In this document: piece after piece, positions 13,326 through 24,976 of the stretch | Position numbering within the stretch: position 1 is the first letter of the stretch | Layout of the letters: every line of letters starts with the position of its first letter | The notes under the pieces: generated by a model | Told to the model about the DNA's origin: nothing | Seen by the model: the letters and a program-made list of their open reading frames with translations, nothing else | The model's database searches: none | NCBI GenBank assembly: GCA_904066235.2 | Contig: CAJFCV020000004.1 | Coordinates: forward strand, 2,542,001 to 2,606,000 | Direction: 5' to 3' | DNA from: Bursaphelenchus xylophilus | Taxonomy: Eukaryota; Nematoda; Chromadorea; Rhabditida; Aphelenchoididae | DNA: 64,000 nucleotides | Made by a program: the position numbers and the translations under genes

Positions 13326-13924
13326 GGTTATCTCCGGCTTGAACCTATGTATTCATTATTGTGTTCTACAGTTATGCAAAAAATTTTTTTGTTTATTGAC
13401 CTGTTTTACAGGGTTTGTTGCAAAATTTTAAGAAAAGTTGACACTTCGGCAATATTTTATTTTCAAGACACTTATACTCCTTTCTGGAAGGTTGTATAGG
13501 GTCTTGCAGATCTTTTTCGGTTTCCCAAAAAGGATGTTGCCAAAATCTCAACTTTTCATAAAATTTTGCAAGAAAAGTTGAAAAGAGAATTTTTGGGTCC
13601 TTGCGTGAGCGTGTAGTAGATCGCGTGAATATTTACGAAAAAATCGATTTTGAGTTTTTTGGTTTAAGATGGCCGTGGACATGTGTTTAACAAGTTCCCA
13701 AACTATTCTTCCCAAATTCTGCCCGGAAGGTATAAAATTGCATAAATTTGTCTTTTTTGGAACTTCGGACCTGGTGGTATCATAGAAAGACGTAATGAAC
13801 AGAATTTGTTACGGCTCGATGCAACAATCCCTGTAAAACAGGTCAATAAACAAAAAAAATTTTTATATAACTGTAGAACACAGTAATGATGAACACTTGG
13901 GTTCAAGCCGGAGATATCCGCTCC

Positions 13925-14010
13925 GGGTGGACTCGAACCTCCAAGGCCTCCCTTCCCCAAAAGATTCGTGCGTGGAACTTTTTCCACTAGACTATTTGGT
14001 GACGCCTTCC
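13925..14010 (-). pseudogene. tRNA-like sequence, mirror copy in right arm
   Basis: Inverse copy of the 13240-13325 unit, carrying the same box B (GGACTCGAACC read on the plus strand) and box A (CCACTAGACTA on the plus strand). Both arms keep both boxes. Confidence 0.5.
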
Positions 14011-14694
14011 AAGGCCTTTCGGTTCGTCTTTTCTCTCTTTCGATTTTTTGGTCGGATCTTTTCGTCGATATTTCTCGTCGCACAGACTTATTCGGCAAGT
14101 AGAAAAAACGGATTCCTACTAAATTTTACCTGCTCTTTCAGAATATCTAGGTTTCATTTGTGGATCCCACGGATCGTTGGGACCATTCCCTTGTGAGATT
14201 AGAACTTTCAGCATGAAACACCCTCAACCTGCCATGAAAAATACAACATTTAAAGCATAAGATCTTAAAAGACGATTTCTGAGTCAGTGCGTCAGCCGTG
14301 GAAATAGAAAAAAATCGATTTTGAGTTTTTTGCACTAAAATGGCTGTTGGAAGGTGCTAAGCAAAAGCGAACAATATTTTTTCCCAAAAACTTCATCGAG
14401 GTATATTTTTTTACAATTTACTGTTTTAGAAGTAACCGCGTCCAGCTGTCGTATCTTACCTTACTGGGCGATGATTTGACGGTTACTGAAGTTTTCGACC
14501 CTTGCGATGACGATGGTATCATTATTTTTCCGATTTTCCTACTGTAACGTACCGTAATACTGTATCGACCGCTAAAAAACGACCGTAGAATCTTTCTTTC
14601 TGAAAATTTCACAGGCGATTTTACGATTTTTGGAATCAGCATAAAATTCTGCTCTAGAGGCAATCAAAAAAGTTCAAAAAAAGCTGCGACAAAT

Positions 14695-14765
14695 TTCGTG
14701 GTATAGTGGTTAGTGGTCGGGACTACCAATCCAGCGACCCGGGTTCGAGTCCGGCTGGGTGCAAA
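14695..14765 (+). pseudogene. tRNA-like sequence (possible Gly-like anticodon arm)
   Basis: Box A TGGTATAGTGG and box B GGTTCGAGTCC match the consensus. The D-arm reads GTGGTATAGTGGTTAGTGG. An anticodon-arm-like hairpin, CGGGA/TCCAG with loop CTACCAA, would put ACC at the anticodon. The acceptor stem has no partner and the T-stem has two mismatches, so I call it a tRNA-derived module. Confidence 0.5.
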
Positions 14766-15591
14766 TATCGAAAAGAAGTCGGAAATTAAATTTACTGTGA
14801 TTCAGAGGATTGTATATTTTGCCACGAGCAGTTATTAATGTCAATGGTAGCTGGATTCGAGGTTAAAACGGGGTTTATATAATTTTAGGGGCTCAATACA
14901 TGAAAAAATAAAAGTGCTTCAAACCGGTTGAAATTGATAATACTTATTCTAAGGGCTATTCTAAGACACTTTCTCGTTAACTTTTTTTGTAACTTACTGT
15001 AACATGGATTACTGTGACATGAAATCCAATTTTATTTTTCGCATACCACGGGGCGTAGACAGCTCGGACTATCGCCATATTGATAGAGATGGTTAATAAC
15101 GAGTTGGTTTGCATACAAAATTTTTCTTATGGCCGCACAGTTTGAAACAACCGGGTTATTTCACGAAGTTTTGTCAAATAGCGATGATATCAAGACACAC
15201 TGGAAGTGAAGCGGAAATTTATTTTGTATACCTATAGTGGACCTTCGTTGCTGTTTGAACGACCTAGTCAAAAAAACTCGAGACTGGATGCAACAATTTT
15301 GAAGAAAATCCCGCATAAGTACAAAATCTTTATCTTACTGTAGTGCATGGAACAGTAAGCTACCAAAAAAAAGTTAACGAGAAAGTGTCTTAGAATAGCC
15401 CTTAGAATAAGTATTATCAATTTCAACCGGTTTGAAACACTTTTATTTTTTCATGTATTGAGCCCCTAAAATTATATAAACCCCGTTTTAACCTCGAATC
15501 CAGCTACCATTGACATTAATAACTGCTCGTGGCAAAATATACAATCCTCTGAATCACAGTAAATTTAATTTCCGACTTCTTTTCGATGTTC

Positions 15592-15662
15592 GCACCCAGC
15601 CGGACTCGAACCCGGGTCGCTGGATTGGTAGTCCCGACCACTAACCACTATACCGCGAAATT
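15592..15662 (-). pseudogene. tRNA-like sequence, mirror copy
   Basis: Inverse copy of the 14695-14765 unit in the right arm of the same palindrome. Box A and box B are both preserved (plus-strand reading GGACTCGAACC and CCACTATACC). Confidence 0.5.
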
Positions 15663-17544
15663 TGTCGCAGCTTTTTTTGAACTTTTTTTGATTGCCTCTA
15701 GAGCAGAATTTTATGCTGATTCCAAAAATCGTAAAATCGCCTGTGAAATTTTCAGAAAGAAAGATTCTACGGTCGTTTTTTAGCGGTCGATACAGTATTA
15801 CGGTATGTTACAGTAGGAAAATCGGAAAAATAATGATACCATCGTCATCGCAAGGGTCGAAAACTTCAGTAACCGTCAAATCATCGCCCAGTAAGGTAAG
15901 ATACGACAGCTGGACGCGGTTACTTCTAAAACAGTAAATTGTAAAAAAATATACCTTGATGAAGGTTTTGGGAAAAAATATTGTTCGCTTTTGCTTAGCA
16001 CCTTCCAACAGCCATTTTAGTGCAAAAAACTGAAAATCGATTTTTTCCTATGTCCACCCCTAACAGACGGCTGATGCACTGACTCAGAAATCGTCTTTTA
16101 AGTATATACAAAAGCCATAACACACAAAAATCCGCTCAAATTCGATCAAAAACACCGTTTCCCGCCATTTTGGCAATATTTTGGCATTGTGTTTTTGGCC
16201 ATATTTGACCCCTTAGGGCAAAAACTAACGTCATAACTTGGCTCGCAGTACTCGAATTAGTCCAAATACTTTTTAAAAATCAAAAATCGATCGACTTATG
16301 CATGAGATATGGTTTCCAAAATGTGCCCAGTAGTTACTATAAGGATGAAAAACCGATTTTGAAGGTTCAAAAAAGGAGTTTTTGGAAAATATAATCTTCA
16401 ATAACTCTGGTAGCGGTCCATGGATTTGGATGAAACTTGGCGAAATTATAACTCACGGCATGAAAATTCTCTGTGCAAATTTTTAAATTTTTCCGTCCAT
16501 CATACTATGAGTTACCGTAGTAGATGGATTACTGTAGAAAAATCAAAATTTTAATTTTTAGTGGAAAATGTCCAGCAGTCCTTGGGGAATGAGAATATGT
16601 GAAACTTAGAACTATTTCTGAAGCTTGATATTGATTTTTGAACGATTTTCTGAGTTTTCCCCGATATTATCCATGATGATTTCGTCCGAACTAGGACGAA
16701 TTGAGCGGCGTAAAAAGTGTTGACATGTTGGAAATGTAATAAGAATATAAGAACCACAAGAAGATTGATGATTTAAAAATAATATTCATGTTTTCTACAC
16801 GTTTTTGAGATTTTTGATGATTTTTTGATTTTTTGGAAGATGGAAAATTGAATCACAGGTAAGAAGGTCGTGAAAGTAAATTGAAAACATCAGACAGGCC
16901 ATTTGATTGTCAAATCCATCGCCAGACTCCAGGAAAAACCAATGTCTTGCATTTGAGAAGGTAAATTATATTATCCATGACATCTGGATAAAAATTCTCC
17001 AATTATTCATCATTATTGGTCCTATATCGAAACCGCTGGCCGTTTGTATCAAGTAAAACACCGAAAACTTCGTGGTAACATCTTAAAACAAAAAAAAATA
17101 GCAATTAAAATGCAAAATTTAGAGTAATGAAAAAAAGGGCCGGGCCGGGCCTTAAGACCTTTGAGGGCCGGGCCGGGCCGTAAGACCCCTCAGGGCCGGG
17201 CCGGGCCGAAGGTGCCCCGGGGCCGGGCCGGGCTTTGAAAATTTTGAAAAGGGCCGGGCCGGGCCCGGCCCCTTTTGCCATGTCTGGCATGCGCCTTTTG
17301 TAGGGAAATTGAGCCAGTTTTTGGGCATTTTCACCCCTAAAAGCCCAAAATGGGCAGATAAGATTTATATATCCTTGATCAGCACATTTTTTCTGATTTT
17401 TTGAGGTATGTCCCGTCAAAAAGTAGGAGCCCCCATAAAAGTACTTTCCTTGTCAAATTCAAAGCTAAATTAAATTTACTCGTTATCGACAGCTATATAC
17501 AACGTTTTCGAAAATAAAAATGACTATCAAATATTGCGATGAGA

Positions 17545-20198
17545 TCAGGCGACTTTGAGCATTTTGGGGGTTGGACCCACTCGATTTTTGAAGCGGATTT
17601 CTTTCGTTTCACAGTAATTTATCGTAGTCTCGGGGTCCGCAACACTTCGATGATTTCGGACTTGCGGCGGTCGTATTGGTCGGGGTCTGAGGGCTGCTGT
17701 GCGGTCGATGGAGCGTCCGCGGGTTGGTTCCAGCGGGGCATTCTCCCCTTCTTCTGGTTTGCTCACCTTCATCGGGCATTTGGGCTTTGTTTTCAGTGAA
17801 TTTTCCGGTGGAAGAGGTGGTTCGTCGGGTGGTTGGAGTTCGGGATGGTCGAAAAAGTTGGCCAGTTTTCGGAACTGGCTGATCAAGAAGTCGAGGGTGT
17901 ATTGGGTGGAAAATGGGAGAGACCAGAGCTAAAAAAGCTTTTAAAAAAAATTTTTGGGTAATATTTTGGGTCTTACCACGAAAACCCTGAAAGGCAGGGC
18001 GATGTTTTAAAAATGACAGGTAATGGAAGTAAAGGGTGCAATATAAGTTAATAAGAGGGTTTATAGCTTTTTTAAGTGACCAGAATTTTTTCGCATTCAA
18101 AAAATTTGAATTTTAGCGAAGATTTCCCTTATTTTACAAGCAAAGTACTTCTATGGGGTATGGAGTTACAGGTCGAGACATACATCAAAAAAACCTTCTT
18201 TTTCTCTGATTCAGAATATGTAAAAATTAGCCGCCCCATTTTGGTTTGTAAGGGCAAAAAACCCTCAGAACTTTTCTCGCAACACCATGCAAATGCCTTT
18301 TTGACGAAGTTTTTACCTATTCAAAAGTTTTGTTTTGAGCTAAAGTAAACCCTGGAATCTTGACAAGCCTTACAATATCAAATTTGAATAATACTACACC
18401 TTAATTAGTAGTTCCAATATAAAAAAGGGCATGATATTTTTAGGCTTGTCAAGATACCAGGGTTTACTCCAGCTCAAAAAAAAAATTTTTTTTGGAATTG
18501 TTAAAAACTCGGTCAAAAAGGCATTTGCGAGAAAAGTTCTGTGGGTTTTTTCGCCCTTACAAACCAAAATTGGGCAGCTAATTTTTGCATATTCTGAATC
18601 AGAAAAATTTTGCGATTTTATTGATGTATGTCTCGACCTGTAACTCCATACCCCCTAGCAGTACTTTCCTTGTAAAATAAAGGAAATCTTCGCTATAATT
18701 CAAATTTTTTGGATGCAGAAAAATTCTGGTCACTTCAAAAAGCTATAAACCCTCTTATTAACTTATATTCCACCCTTTACTTCCATTACCGGTCATCTTG
18801 ACAACACCGCCCTGCCTTTCAGGGTCTTCGTGGTAAGACCCAAAATATCATCCAAAAAGTTTTCAAAATCCCCCTAATCCCATTCGCACTCACCGAAAAG
18901 AAGACAGCATAGTAAATCAGCACCGTCGGCAGCAAAAACACCGTACCAATGAACAAAGTCGTCAGCATGAACATCTGGCGGTCATCAAGTTGAAGAGAAT
19001 CGACTCGATTCCTCAATGGATTCCACTTTTTCCCTCGAAACGCCCTCCAAAACGTGCCCAATGACCTGAAGAACACATTGGCCAATCTTGAAGTGTAGAT
19101 GTGGAAGCAAAACAGATGAATTGTCGCCAGGGAAATGAGGTCGTGGAGGGCAGCCATGAGGACAGTGGCGCCACTAGCCGCTCCGATATAGAGGATATGG
19201 AGGAAACTCGTTGAACACAGCATGGATATGTAAGCTGGAAGCAAAAAAATGTTTAAAAAATTGGGAAAATATCAAAAATTTATATTAGACTAGATAGTCA
19301 AGTAAAATATCGGAAAAATTTGTCGATTCTAAAACCTAATTTGCTGCAAATAAACTGAAATAGAAGCTAAAGCCTCTAATCTTTGCAATTATCATCAAAA
19401 GAACTGAATTTCAACCTATTTTACATCCAGTATACCTAAAATTTCAAAAATAAGTGATTTTTCCACGAAATCCATGAAATGTTCTCCCAAATTCTCAAAC
19501 TTTAATTCCAATCCCATCATCAGACCTAAACATCAACAAAAAAATCAAATAAAACCACTTACCTTTCCATAGATGCACATGATATCTGAAAAATGACGCC
19601 AGAAGAACATTGACTTGTGTATTGAGTTTCAGACCAGCTGGATTGTTCAACAACCATTCAAACACATAGTCAAGATTGTCCACACTTGTCGTTATAAAGG
19701 GATAGAGGCGTTCGAAGATCCCGGAGGCGACCAGCACATACATTAGAAGTATTCCAGTCGCTGTGTCCAGAGCAACATACGGAAGGCTAAAAAATGAATG
19801 GGTACAATATTAGAAAGCCGAAACAATAAGGTAAAATACGCCAAATACAATTTTCAACTGCATAAGATGTCAGAAAAAATACTATACTATTATTTGGATC
19901 CAATTTAAGTCCCGCCACGAAACCTTGAATTACTCATAAATCCCTAAAATTATAGCTAAGCATAAAAGAAATCCGTCTTTTACATCCAAAACAATTTTAC
20001 ATCTTGATTTAAGGCCTCAGATTATTTGTGTACACACACTTTGTATAAATGTAGGTATCTTGAACCAAGATCATCCAAAAAAATCCTAAAAACCAAGGCA
20101 AAACAAAGAGAAAAGACTTACCAAGTAATCGTACTCCATTTGAAAACCAATTCATTTATGACTTTCGACTTGAGCGCCAACTCGGCCAACCGAGACAT
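17545..20198 (-). CDS. pigq-1: PIG-Q/Gpi1, subunit of GPI-GlcNAc transferase
   Basis: Multi-pass ER membrane protein of the complex that adds GlcNAc to phosphatidylinositol, the first step of GPI-anchor synthesis. Conserved exons: 20198-20122, 19786-19563, 19234-18894, 17928-17545 (stop TGA at 17547-17545). All junctions agree in phase and have GTAAGT/GTGAGT donors. Together they give 341 residues. Family signatures include VALDTATGILL, NPAGLKLN, FFRYHVHLW, HLFCFHIY and the hallmark FRGKKWNPLRNRVDS, followed by hydrophobic helices. The last exon is proline-rich and diverged (LPPENSLKTKPK). The ATG at 20198 follows a TTTTAG acceptor with stops in all three frames between, so it could be a trans-spliced start. 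But human PIG-Q is much longer, and weaker upstream exon candidates exist (20304-20432, 20972-21050, 21282-21480). The N-terminus is therefore unsettled. The last intron carries a large palindrome. Confidence 0.9.
17945..18860. repeat. Palindrome inside the last pigq-1 intron
   Basis: The left arm (about 17950-18350) is an inverted copy of the right arm (about 18440-18850). Both contain CTGATTCAGAATATG, GTTACAGGTCGAGACATAC and AAACCCTCTTATTAACTTAT. It fills almost the whole intron between 18893 and 17929. A related half lies at 57.42-57.55 kb, and an outer-arm relative at 11.1 and 17.4 kb. Confidence 0.8.
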
Positions 20199-20303
20199 CA
20201 CTCATTCAGGACCTAAAATATTACAAGTCAATATCAAAACCTTAACAATATTTTATTTTAATATCAAAATAAAATATTGTAGAGCAAAGCAAAAAGCACA
20301 CAC

Positions 20304-20432
20304 CGATAATCACGATCAAATTCAAACAGTTATTCTGATAACCCCCCAATCCCCGGCGTAGGCGGCCGAAACGTCTGTCGGTGATAATATTTCCAGCCGT
20401 GTGCAAAAAATGGGCCCACCGGAAAAAAATTG
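20304..20432 (-). CDS. Candidate upstream pigq-1 exon
   Basis: A 129-base open stretch between a GTGGCCAG acceptor and a TATCG|GTGTGT donor encodes a charged segment followed by a hydrophobic helix (CLNLIVIIG). Its entering phase fits the donor of the 21282-21480 candidate. Its leaving phase fits the ATG-containing exon only through a weak acceptor (GAATGAG). Supporting: position directly upstream and a membrane-like helix. Against: poor splice signals. Inference only. Confidence 0.25.
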
Positions 20433-20971
20433 CTGGCCACAAAAAACTCGGAACAGCCCTCACGCCAATAAAACAATCGAGTTTCAAACAGAAAATTGGG
20501 CAAAAAAAATCATGATTGAGACTGGAAAACAGAGCGGTTTGGGCCAAAGTTTAAAAGTTCAAGTGGACCGAAGGCTTGAGATTATCATGTAGAAAGTCCC
20601 ATTGGGACATAAAATAGTTATGTTTACAGTTAACGAGCAGATTGCCCCTTGAAAACATCGAAAATATTGTTTTAGATACAAATTTTTATATTAACCATGA
20701 GAAAAACGTAAAAAATAAAGGAAATTGAACCAAAAAAGGGCTAACTTAAAGTTCAAAATGTAATAGAAGCCCCAAACTACCATTAAATCATTAATTCTAG
20801 AAAATTTGCGTATCAACAGGGTCAAACTTTGTTATCGACAACAAAAAGCACAGCTCCATCTAAATCAATGTAAAATTGCTGGAAAACCAAGGTATTTGAA
20901 TAGAAAACTAATCTTCAAAGGTTAATAAAAGTCCGCTTTAGCTCTTTGCATAAAGTCGTGATACCACTTAC

Positions 20972-21050
20972 AGGTAAACAACACGGGAACAGCATCAAAA
21001 CAAATCCATTATCTAGCTGGTAGTACAATATAAAGTTTTGTTTGCAAATC
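20972..21050 (-). CDS. Candidate upstream pigq-1 exon fragment
   Basis: An open stretch ending at a strong CCT|GTAAGTGG donor encodes FILYYQLDNGFVLMLFPCC. This resembles the segment of PIG-Q proteins where a hydrophobic strand with tyrosines (LIFYDQ-like) precedes the helical core. The 5' border is not resolved and its phase does not match the next candidate, so at least one boundary is wrong. Confidence 0.25.
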
Positions 21051-21281
21051 AGTGGAATAGTACTATTTCTTCAGCAAATAAGTAAATTAATTATTTTAGC
21101 GTCTTTTCGACAACGAAGAACAACAAAAAACGTATTTCACTTTTCCATAACCGAGAGCTCCACTTGATAAATAAGTGATGCCAAAAAAGGGCAAACCGAA
21201 TCAGCAAACTCAATCAAACCATAATTTATGACCCACGCATTCACCTAAAATTACAAAACAAACCACAAAAACAACACTTAC

Positions 21282-21480
21282 AATCTAAATTTTCGAATTC
21301 CAAGAGAAAAACTCTCCACAAACTACGAGGAAATCTCGGAAAGTCCGCATATTCCCCATGGAAATGTTCGTTTATCGTTTCCGGCGAAAATTCAAAGCCA
21401 AAGAGCGGAAAATTGGCCAAGATAATCGCAAACAACCATCTGCCATGTCCTGTTTTGGCAAAGCAAAAATATTTTTCCAT
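21282..21480 (-). CDS. Candidate first exon of pigq-1
   Basis: The ATG at 21480-21478 opens a 66-codon stretch ending at a GATT|GTAAGTG donor. It encodes FAKTGHGRWLFAIILANFPL, reminiscent of the GRW...FP pattern near the N-terminus of PIG-Q proteins, then an acidic and aromatic tail. It would give the enzyme a longer N-terminus than the 341-residue core. Transcript evidence is needed to place it. Confidence 0.35.
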
Positions 21481-21897
21481 CAAAATAAAAATTATTTTTC
21501 CGCATGCTGCGCCCGAGACTCGCGCAGGTTGCAAATGAATTCAGCGGATGAGTGTAGGACAAAATCGAAATTTATACTGCTTATCAACTGTGGAACGATG
21601 CGCTTCCATTGACCTTTAATTTACTTGTTTTTGAATCGTTCAGCTCGTTTCCTGTTCTCATTTGATTCAACAATGAATGACATTAAACTCCGATTTTTTT
21701 CTTGAAATTAAAGCCAATTACCCGATTTTTTCGCAATCAATCATTCAAACATGTGGTCGGCAATTTTTAAAAGTTCAATTTGAAGTCATTCAACCATTAA
21801 TTCCTTCAATTTTACCAATTTTACTTTACCTTACCCATCAAATCTAATATACCTCAAAAAATTCGTCAAATCTCGCGTCCATCTCAAATTTTCTTTG

Positions 21898-21903
21898 TTT
21901 ATT
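21898..21903 (-). terminator. AATAAA polyadenylation signal of the phosphate carrier
   Basis: A perfect AATAAA on the minus strand, about 20 bases after the stop codon of the mitochondrial phosphate carrier gene. Confidence 0.5.
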
Positions 21904-21922
21904 TCTGTGCCTAGTAACAAAT

Positions 21923-23547
21923 CTACTGTCCTAGCTTCTTTTTCAACGATTCGGGCATGGATGGTGGTGGGGGTCGGGGCAGATTGAAGGCGACTTTGCA
22001 GGCGTCGTAGATGAACCATTGGAGGGCGGTGAGGGTTCCGATCATGATGATACGAGGCAACAGGCCGCCCCAGACGCCGAGTGGGCCCAGTTTCTTCAGA
22101 ATATCTACCGCAGAAGCTCCGGAGTCTTGGTTTAGCTTCGAAACGATCGTGTCGGCCGGATGCGAGACGATGGCGCAGAAAACTCCGGCGATGTAGCCGG
22201 CGATGAACGTGACGACCAGCTGTTCGGACTTGGAGCATTGTTCCCGGGGCTTGGGGACCACGTGTGCGTAGAGGAGTTCGACGGTGCGTTCGAAGCAAGC
22301 GAACTTCATCATGGTGTAGGGGATCTGTCGGAGCCAGAGTGGGGGGAGTCCCTTGTAGAAGCCGGTGAGGCCTTCGTTCTTGTAGATGAACGGAACACAG
22401 CCACGGAGGGTTGGCGGGGCTCCGGCGGCGGTTTGAATTCGCACTTTGGTGGCTTCCATGGGGGCGAGGAGGACGTCGGCGAAGAGTTCGGCCGAGGCGG
22501 ACGCCGCCAAATAAAGAGAGGTGCGCCAGGTGTAGCTGAGTTCCTGAAAGAAAAATCTGCATTATTCGTCAAAATACACTCGCTAGAATCCATCCAAAAC
22601 GTCAGAGAGTCTTCCACAAATCATTATTCTACAGCGACATTTTATACGATAAATTTTAAAAAAAATGTTCCATCGTATAAAATGTCACGTTCTCCTAAAT
22701 AACCAAAAACAAAGTCAAACTAAACTTACAGGTCCAATCAGATCCGAGTAGAACACCTTGAAGACCTCGTAGAAACCGAATTTTCCCAACCCTTGGAGTG
22801 AGTATCCAATGCAAGTCGGGGCCCATCCCTTGGCCAAGGCGCGGACTCCTTCTTCGGCGATGGTGGTGCGGAATCCACCAACGATTCCCTTGTATTTTTC
22901 AGGGTTTACCTGAAAGTTTAAACTTGAAAAGACCATTGAAAAATCTCATGAAATCGTTGGGTTTTTATCGTTGTTGCATGGTATCAACGTCAAATTTTGG
23001 CTAAATTCAAGTACCACAAGATCCAATATACTCGAACAATACATTTTATATCAACCCGGAGAGGGTTTACCGTAATTTACAGCTCAAAAAAGGCGATATC
23101 GCCACAAGACATGTTTGATCGTATAAGATGGCCCAAAATCACCGTTTTCCTCATAAATTCAATATCATATCTCCCAAAAATCCTTACCTGAATTCTGCAC
23201 TTGACCATGTCCAACGGTACAATCGCAGTGTGGGTAATTCCGCAGGACAAAATTCCGCTCAGACCGCACAGTGCGTAGTATTTGCCGCTGGCGAATTCGA
23301 CGGTTCCGCTTCCGGATCCTGCAAGTTTCTGTGTCACAGTGTCCATTACGACTTCGGTGAGAACGTGAGCGGCCGGTGAGTGCCATAGGAGGTCGACAAT
23401 TCCGTCCCAAAGCCCGATGAAACAGAAGAAATAGAGGTAAAGCCAGGTGGCCGCGACAACAAAGACCCCGCTGTACGTGTACCAGGGGTCGCGGTGCTTG
23501 GAATGGCCTAGCGGGAGGATCAATTTGGTCTCGGTTTCACTTGTCAT
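21923..23547 (-). CDS. SLC25A3: Mitochondrial phosphate carrier (SLC25A3 family)
   Basis: Inner-mitochondrial-membrane carrier importing phosphate with H+ for ATP synthesis. Exons 23547-23188, 22909-22730 and 22543-21923 join in phase 0 to give 386 residues. Three carrier repeats are visible: the first has PLDMVKCRIQ preceded by CGLSGILSCGITHTA; the second has APMEATKVRIQT, then the GFYKGLPPLWLRQIPYTMMK stretch; the third has SHPADTIVSKLNQ, then GLLPRIIMIGTLTALQWFIY. The C-terminus ends in PESLKKKLGQ. The ATG at 23547 follows a GCAG acceptor-like site two bases upstream, compatible with trans-splicing. The first ~75 residues before the first repeat include an extra hydrophobic stretch and are less conserved. 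It lies about 1.7 kb upstream of the conserved pigq-1 start, on the same strand. I believe the same two genes are neighbours in C. elegans, but could not check this. Confidence 0.95.
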
Positions 23548-24502
23548 CGCTGCAGTTTCACTTCAAGAAATTCGTTTCTTTCTAGGTGTGTGATCTGATG
23601 GGTAATATAAATCCTTGTTCTTCTCCTCCTCCAAATCACTTCAACTTTTTGCACCGGGTAAAATACGAAAATTATTTACCTTTTTCGACAAAGCTAATAT
23701 AATTTTGAGAATATTTAGACAACAACAGATATGAGAATAAATTAGCTGATTAGGTCAATAAATTAGTCTGTACAGGTATATACAATGACAAAAATATGTG
23801 AATTAGACTTGATTAGGCACTGGTTTGGGACAGTCACACAATTAGGACGCAAATTAGGACAGCTGATTTGGCATTTCAGGCTAAAACAAGGAAATTTTAG
23901 TAATCAATGTCTAAATTAATATAAAAAATATCGCGGAACGCTAAAAATTTTAATAGTCCCGCTAAATACTAATGCCAAATTGAACAATCAACTAATTTTC
24001 AAACCTTATTTCAATTAAATTTGCCATCAAATTTCCACAAAAATCAAAAAATTAACCGAAAATGTGGTATCCAACTGAAATTCTTTCCTAAACAAGCGGA
24101 TAACAACCAAAATTCCACGTTTTTTCGCGTGTAATAATACTCTCGACAAAAAGAATAAAAAACGAGAGGAGGAATTTTGAATTTGGAGGCGGGAGTAGGC
24201 GAAAAAAACCAAATAAAAAAATTAGGTTTTGATGTGGATCTGCCTGGTAAAACCAGGGGTTTTTTTGACTGCTGCTGAACCAAAGCCCCTTTAAAATTAA
24301 ATTTACTTTATTTTTACTGGATTACTGTGTATTTACCGCGATTTTTGCCAAAACTTTGAAAAAAAATTCCGGATTTCGCTAAAAAAGCCAAATTTTTCAA
24401 TCAAAAAAATTTGTAATCCTTGTTAGTAACCCAAAAATCTCATGAATTTAAACCCTCTACGCCCTCAGGTCATAAAAAAATAATTTTAATTGAACCCCTC
24501 TA
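23548..24502. other. Intergenic, nothing recognised
   Basis: AT-rich sequence with no coding-like stretch. The upstream region of the phosphate carrier contains TTAGG/AATTAG runs (23740-23900) but no motif I can name. Confidence 0.4.
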
Positions 24503-24745
24503 CAGTGGCGGGCCTGATCCAGTGGCAAAAAACGTACCATTTTGCCTCCAGGAAGTATCAAAAATGTAGCAAAATACCTCCCTCTCCAAGTGCAAAACTC
24601 CGATTTCAAAGGCTCTTTTTGTGAGGGATAGGGCGCCTCTTCAAACCGGAGTTTTTTCACTTGGAGAGGAGGTATTTTGCTACATTTTTGATGCTTCCCG
24701 GATGCAAAATGGCATTTTTTTGCCATTGGATCAGGTCCGCCATTG
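24503..24745. mobile_element. CAGTGGCGG-type MITE
   Basis: Foldback unit with ends CAGTGGCGGGCCTGATCC and GGATCAGGTCCGCCATTG, flanked by TA on both sides. Internal halves are inverse copies (AAAATACCTCCCTCTCC / GGAGAGGAGGTATTTTG). Non-autonomous. Confidence 0.85.
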
Positions 24746-24976
24746 TAACTCCATCAAAAAATCCCTCAAAAACAGACAAAAACAACTGTGTTACAATTAA
24801 AATATCTTGTTATTGTGGATAAACCAAGTTAGTGATGGGTAAAAAACACGACAAACCATTTGTCATATACATATTTATACTTCAACATACAATAAAATTC
24901 AAGGATATGACATGAGTAATATAAAACAATATAAATTCGATAAAATAATTCCAATCTCAATGGGCTCTTGGCTCAC

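Larger units (their letters stand above)
13049..14202. repeat. Palindromic element with tRNA-like arms
   Basis: Arms of about 385-400 bp (13049-13432 and 13804-14202) flank a 370-bp centre. Both contain AAGGGAATGGTCCCAACGAT at the outer end and a tRNA-like box A/B unit (13240-13325 plus; 13925-14010 minus). Open frames of 92 and 99 codons in the two arms are copies of each other and match nothing I know. Confidence 0.8.
14264..16102. repeat. Palindromic element with ~730-bp arms
   Basis: Arms 14264-14992 and 15364-16102 are inverted copies around a 370-bp centre. The outer ends are CTTAAAAGACGATTTCTGAG and its complement; the inner ends share CTTTCTCGTTAACTTTTTTT. Each arm has a 66-codon frame (14347-14547 plus; 15808-16008 minus) and an 81-codon frame that differ at only one or two residues, so the arms are young or kept alike by conversion. 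Each arm also carries a tRNA-like unit. Confidence 0.85.
11120..17455. repeat. Nested set of inverted repeats
   Basis: Mirror pairs from outside in: 11120-11250 with 17330-17455 (both contain TTTTTGACGGGACATA); GC-rich GGCCGGGCC modules at 11562-11705 with 17135-17285; and an 865-bp pair, 12051-12915 with 16155-17021. An identical 68-codon frame lies in each of the 865-bp arms, at 12316-12522 plus and 16551-16757 minus. Inside that pair lie two further complete palindromes, 13049-14202 and 14264-16102. The simplest reading is an old palindrome into which two other foldback elements inserted. No transposase was recognised. Confidence 0.8.

Noticed and set aside
14695..14765. Functional tRNA gene
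   Set aside because: Boxes A and B are good but the acceptor stem has no pairing partner and the T-stem is imperfect, so it was listed as tRNA-like only.
21831..22562. 243-codon minus-strand open frame, the longest in the window
   Set aside because: It is the wrong frame of the phosphate-carrier third exon; the carrier motifs are in the adjacent frame, and this one is an Arg/Pro/His-rich shadow.
22160..22702. 180-codon plus-strand frame opposite the phosphate carrier
   Set aside because: Antisense shadow of the conserved carrier exon; no splice or family support.
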